A stretch of 64,000 nt of DNA. It comes from Gammaproteobacteria bacterium (GTDB lineage: Bacteria > Pseudomonadota > Gammaproteobacteria > UBA6429 > Thiohalophilaceae). The notes beneath the pieces were generated by a model, which was given only the letters and a program-made list of their open reading frames with translations, was not told the DNA's origin and made no database searches. Made by a program: the position numbers and the translations under genes. This document shows positions 62,358-64,000 of this stretch, piece by piece. The stretch lies in NCBI GenBank assembly GCA_016194635.1, contig JACQBC010000017.1, positions 177,036 to 241,035 of the forward strand, given 5' to 3'. The stretch's first letter is position 1; each line of letters starts with the position of its first letter.

Positions 62358-62408
62358 GTGGAAACAATTGGGCGCTGACAAGTGAGAAGTAATGCACGCT
62401 GTTTGACA
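62358..62408 (-). repeat. IS21-type terminal inverted repeat, right
   Basis: On the minus strand it reads TGTCAAACAGCGTGCATTAC onward and pairs with 61138-61188. Its outer tip at 62408 directly joins a truncated CRISPR repeat. Confidence 0.75.
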
Positions 62409-62455
62409 GTAGAGCGCGACCTTTTAATGTTTTAAAAGGAAGGTTTGAATTAGGT
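62409..62455 (-). repeat. Truncated CRISPR repeat plus its spacer
   Basis: GTAGAGCGCGAC at 62409-62420 equals the last twelve bases of the array repeat. It is followed by 35 bases (62421-62455) before the first full repeat, exactly the spacer size of this array. The first 20 bases of the repeat are replaced by the IS21-type end. Confidence 0.8.
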
Positions 62456-64000
62456 GTTTCAATCCACGCGCTCGTGTAGAGCGCAACGGTATGCCTTCCC
62501 CTCGCATCTGCGCGTGACGCTCGTTTCAATCCACGCGCTCGTGTAGAGCGCGACTTACAATAGTACAAACCTTACCCTCAGCACCAAAGTTTCAATCCAC
62601 GCGCTCGTGTAGAGCGCGACGCGGAGGAGGGTAGCGTGGACGCGTTACATGAGAAGTTTCAATCCACGCGCTCGTGTAGAGCGCGACAAGTAACCCAATA
62701 AGTGCTGGACCTCCATAATATGTTTCAATCCACGCGCTCGTGTAGAGCGCGACTGGCGCGGAAAACGAACTTTGTGCAAATCTGTGACGTTTCAATCCAC
62801 GCGCTCGTGTAGAGCGCGACTGTTGGTTAGATCAACACCTGAGATGTTATTAATCGTTTCAATCCACGCGCTCGTGTAGAGCGCGACGAACCAATGCCAG
62901 TGCTACCTTATTCATGTAGCTTTGTTTCAATCCACGCGCTCGTGTAGAGCGCGACGAACCAATGCCAGTGCTACCTTATTCATGTAGCTTTGTTTCAATC
63001 CACGCGCTCGTGTAGAGCGCGACGCGCGCATTCCAACCACCCGTAGGCGCGGAAAGCGTTTCAATCCACGCGCTCGTGTAGAGCGCGACCGCCGGACTTG
63101 ATTATGCGCGTACCGGAGTCCTGGTTTCAATCCACGCGCTCGTGTAGAGCGCGACGCAGAACCCGTGGCAGCCCTCTACGAACAAGGCAGTTTCAATCCA
63201 CGCGCTCGTGTAGAGCGCGACTGGAGAGGTTCCCACCCATCGATGGTGTCACTATTGTTTCAATCCACGCGCTCGTGTAGAGCGCGACTGGTAGTTTCAT
63301 GTGACCCCCTGAGGCGCGCCGCAGTTTCAATCCACGCGCTCGTGTAGAGCGCGACTCCACGCTCAATAAGATCACGCAAAACAACAAAGAGTTTCAATCC
63401 ACGCGCTCGTGTAGAGCGCGACTCACCAGCGCCTAGCACGTCAATACCATCAAACGTGTTTCAATCCACGCGCTCGTGTAGAGCGCGACCCGCTTGCGTG
63501 GTGCGCGCCAGTTCGTTTTGACTGTTTCAATCCACGCGCTCGTGTAGAGCGCGACGGTTCATGGGGTATCTCCAGGGATGGGTGGTCGGGTTTCAATCCA
63601 CGCGCTCGTGTAGAGCGCGACCCCATAACGCCGATCTGTGTGTCCATATCTTTCTGTTTCAATCCACGCGCTCGTGTAGAGCGCGACATGTTGATAATGA
63701 TTTTGATCCATCGCCTTTTCCAGTTTCAATCCACGCGCTCGTGTAGAGCGCGACTTTGACATATTGCGCGCGAAATACTTTGCTAGCAGTTTCAATCCAC
63801 GCGCTCGTGTAGAGCGCGACGAATTGATCCGCGCCTAAAGAGGACGGCTCGACTGTTTCAATCCACGCGCTCGTGTAGAGCGCGACGAGAATAAGCTCGC
63901 AAAAGCGGCTAAGGTTAACCAGTTTCAATCCACGCGCTCGTGTAGAGCGCGACCGCACAACTCCTCCACGCCGCCAGCTTCGGAATTTGGTTTCAATCCA
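62456..64000 (-). CRISPR. CRISPR array, type I-C-like repeats, runs off the right edge
   Basis: I count 23 full 32-base repeats from 62456 and a 24th cut by the window at 63990. Each begins GTTTCAATCCACGCG and ends GTAGAGCGCGAC; only the first differs, with GCGCAAC at its end. Spacers are 34-36 bases. The minus-strand repeat ends GTGGATTGAAAC and has a seven-base stem (CGCGCTC with GAGCGCG) and five-base loop, as in type I-C, where Cas5c cuts to leave this handle. Transcription should therefore run right to left, with the leader and cas genes beyond 64000. Two neighbouring spacers (62888-62923 and 62956-62991) are identical. No cas genes are visible, so activity is unknown. Confidence 0.95.

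Larger units (their letters stand above)
61138..62408. mobile_element. Decayed segment bounded by IS21-type inverted ends
   Basis: The segment is bounded by 51-base inverted repeats at 61138-61188 and 62358-62408, with 45 of 51 matching positions and outer sequence TGTCAAACAGCGT. Both ends contain the CCA-ATT-CTTCCCAC-like sub-repeats seen in IS21-family termini, and an istB fragment lies just inside the left end. The 1.27-kb interior is too short for istA-istB and instead holds a DUF433/DUF5615 remnant and part of an IS481-type transposase. It sits between pieces of CRISPR repeat. One reading is an IS21-like insertion followed by internal replacement and deletion; two nested or inverted IS copies would look similar. 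Confidence 0.65.

Noticed and set aside
62592..63958. Several open frames across the CRISPR array with repeated RSTRARGLK- or ALYTSAWIE-like peptides
   Set aside because: These are translations of the 32-base repeats plus spacers, not genes.

Overview
The window reads as a chromosomal segment of a gammaproteobacterium. Several blocks keep the gene order of Escherichia coli and Pseudomonas: trxB near ftsK-lolA-rarA-serS; aat-bpt-infA-clpA-clpS-cspD; icd-rluE-nudJ-mnmA-hflD-purB; and a tRNA-Ser(UGA) beside a yccA-like gene. A DsrS-like gene hints at a sulfur-oxidising relative, but this is weak evidence, and no genus can be named from the sequence.

Layout. 1-1156: end of a uracil-DNA glycosylase gene and a UvrY/GacA response regulator. 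1266-11115: glycogen and alpha-glucan metabolism, with an ATP-grasp gene, glgA and glgB on the minus strand and glgC, a GH57 enzyme and malQ on the plus strand. 11133-19184: a sensory block of four minus-strand genes (TonB-dependent receptor, YfiR-family protein, hybrid histidine kinase, receiver-GAF-GGDEF-EAL protein). 19390-23968: glycogen phosphorylase and pgi, completing the glucan theme. 23994-26388: an acyltransferase with a damaged start, a repeat carrying a gene remnant, and tRNA-Ser. 26552-44451: housekeeping genes for membrane quality control, translation, lipoprotein transport, chromosome segregation, redox balance, the N-degron/ClpAP pathway and isocitrate dehydrogenase. 44519-58079: RNA modification, aconitase, purB, then poorly characterised genes (DUF7931-like, secretin-like, M61 peptidase, DsrS-like). 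58130-60025: a chemoreceptor.

From about 60030 to the right edge the sequence is accessory and decayed. It holds remnants of a DUF433/DUF5615 toxin-antitoxin module, an IS481-type transposase fragment, an IS21 istB fragment and a type I-C CRISPR array that runs off the window (23 full repeats plus one cut by the edge). The most informative structure is a 1.27-kb segment bounded by a 51-bp inverted repeat (45 of 51 positions match) of IS21 type. Its right end sits inside a CRISPR repeat, and a degenerate orphan CRISPR repeat lies just beyond its left end, so the leader-distal end of the array appears to have been split by a mobile element that later collected other fragments. No cas genes are visible; repeat orientation puts the leader beyond the right edge.

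A second notable item is a pair of dispersed copies (near 26.0 kb and 60.5 kb) of one short coding segment. Their differences are mostly synonymous in one reading frame, which suggests a once-functional gene family that I cannot name.
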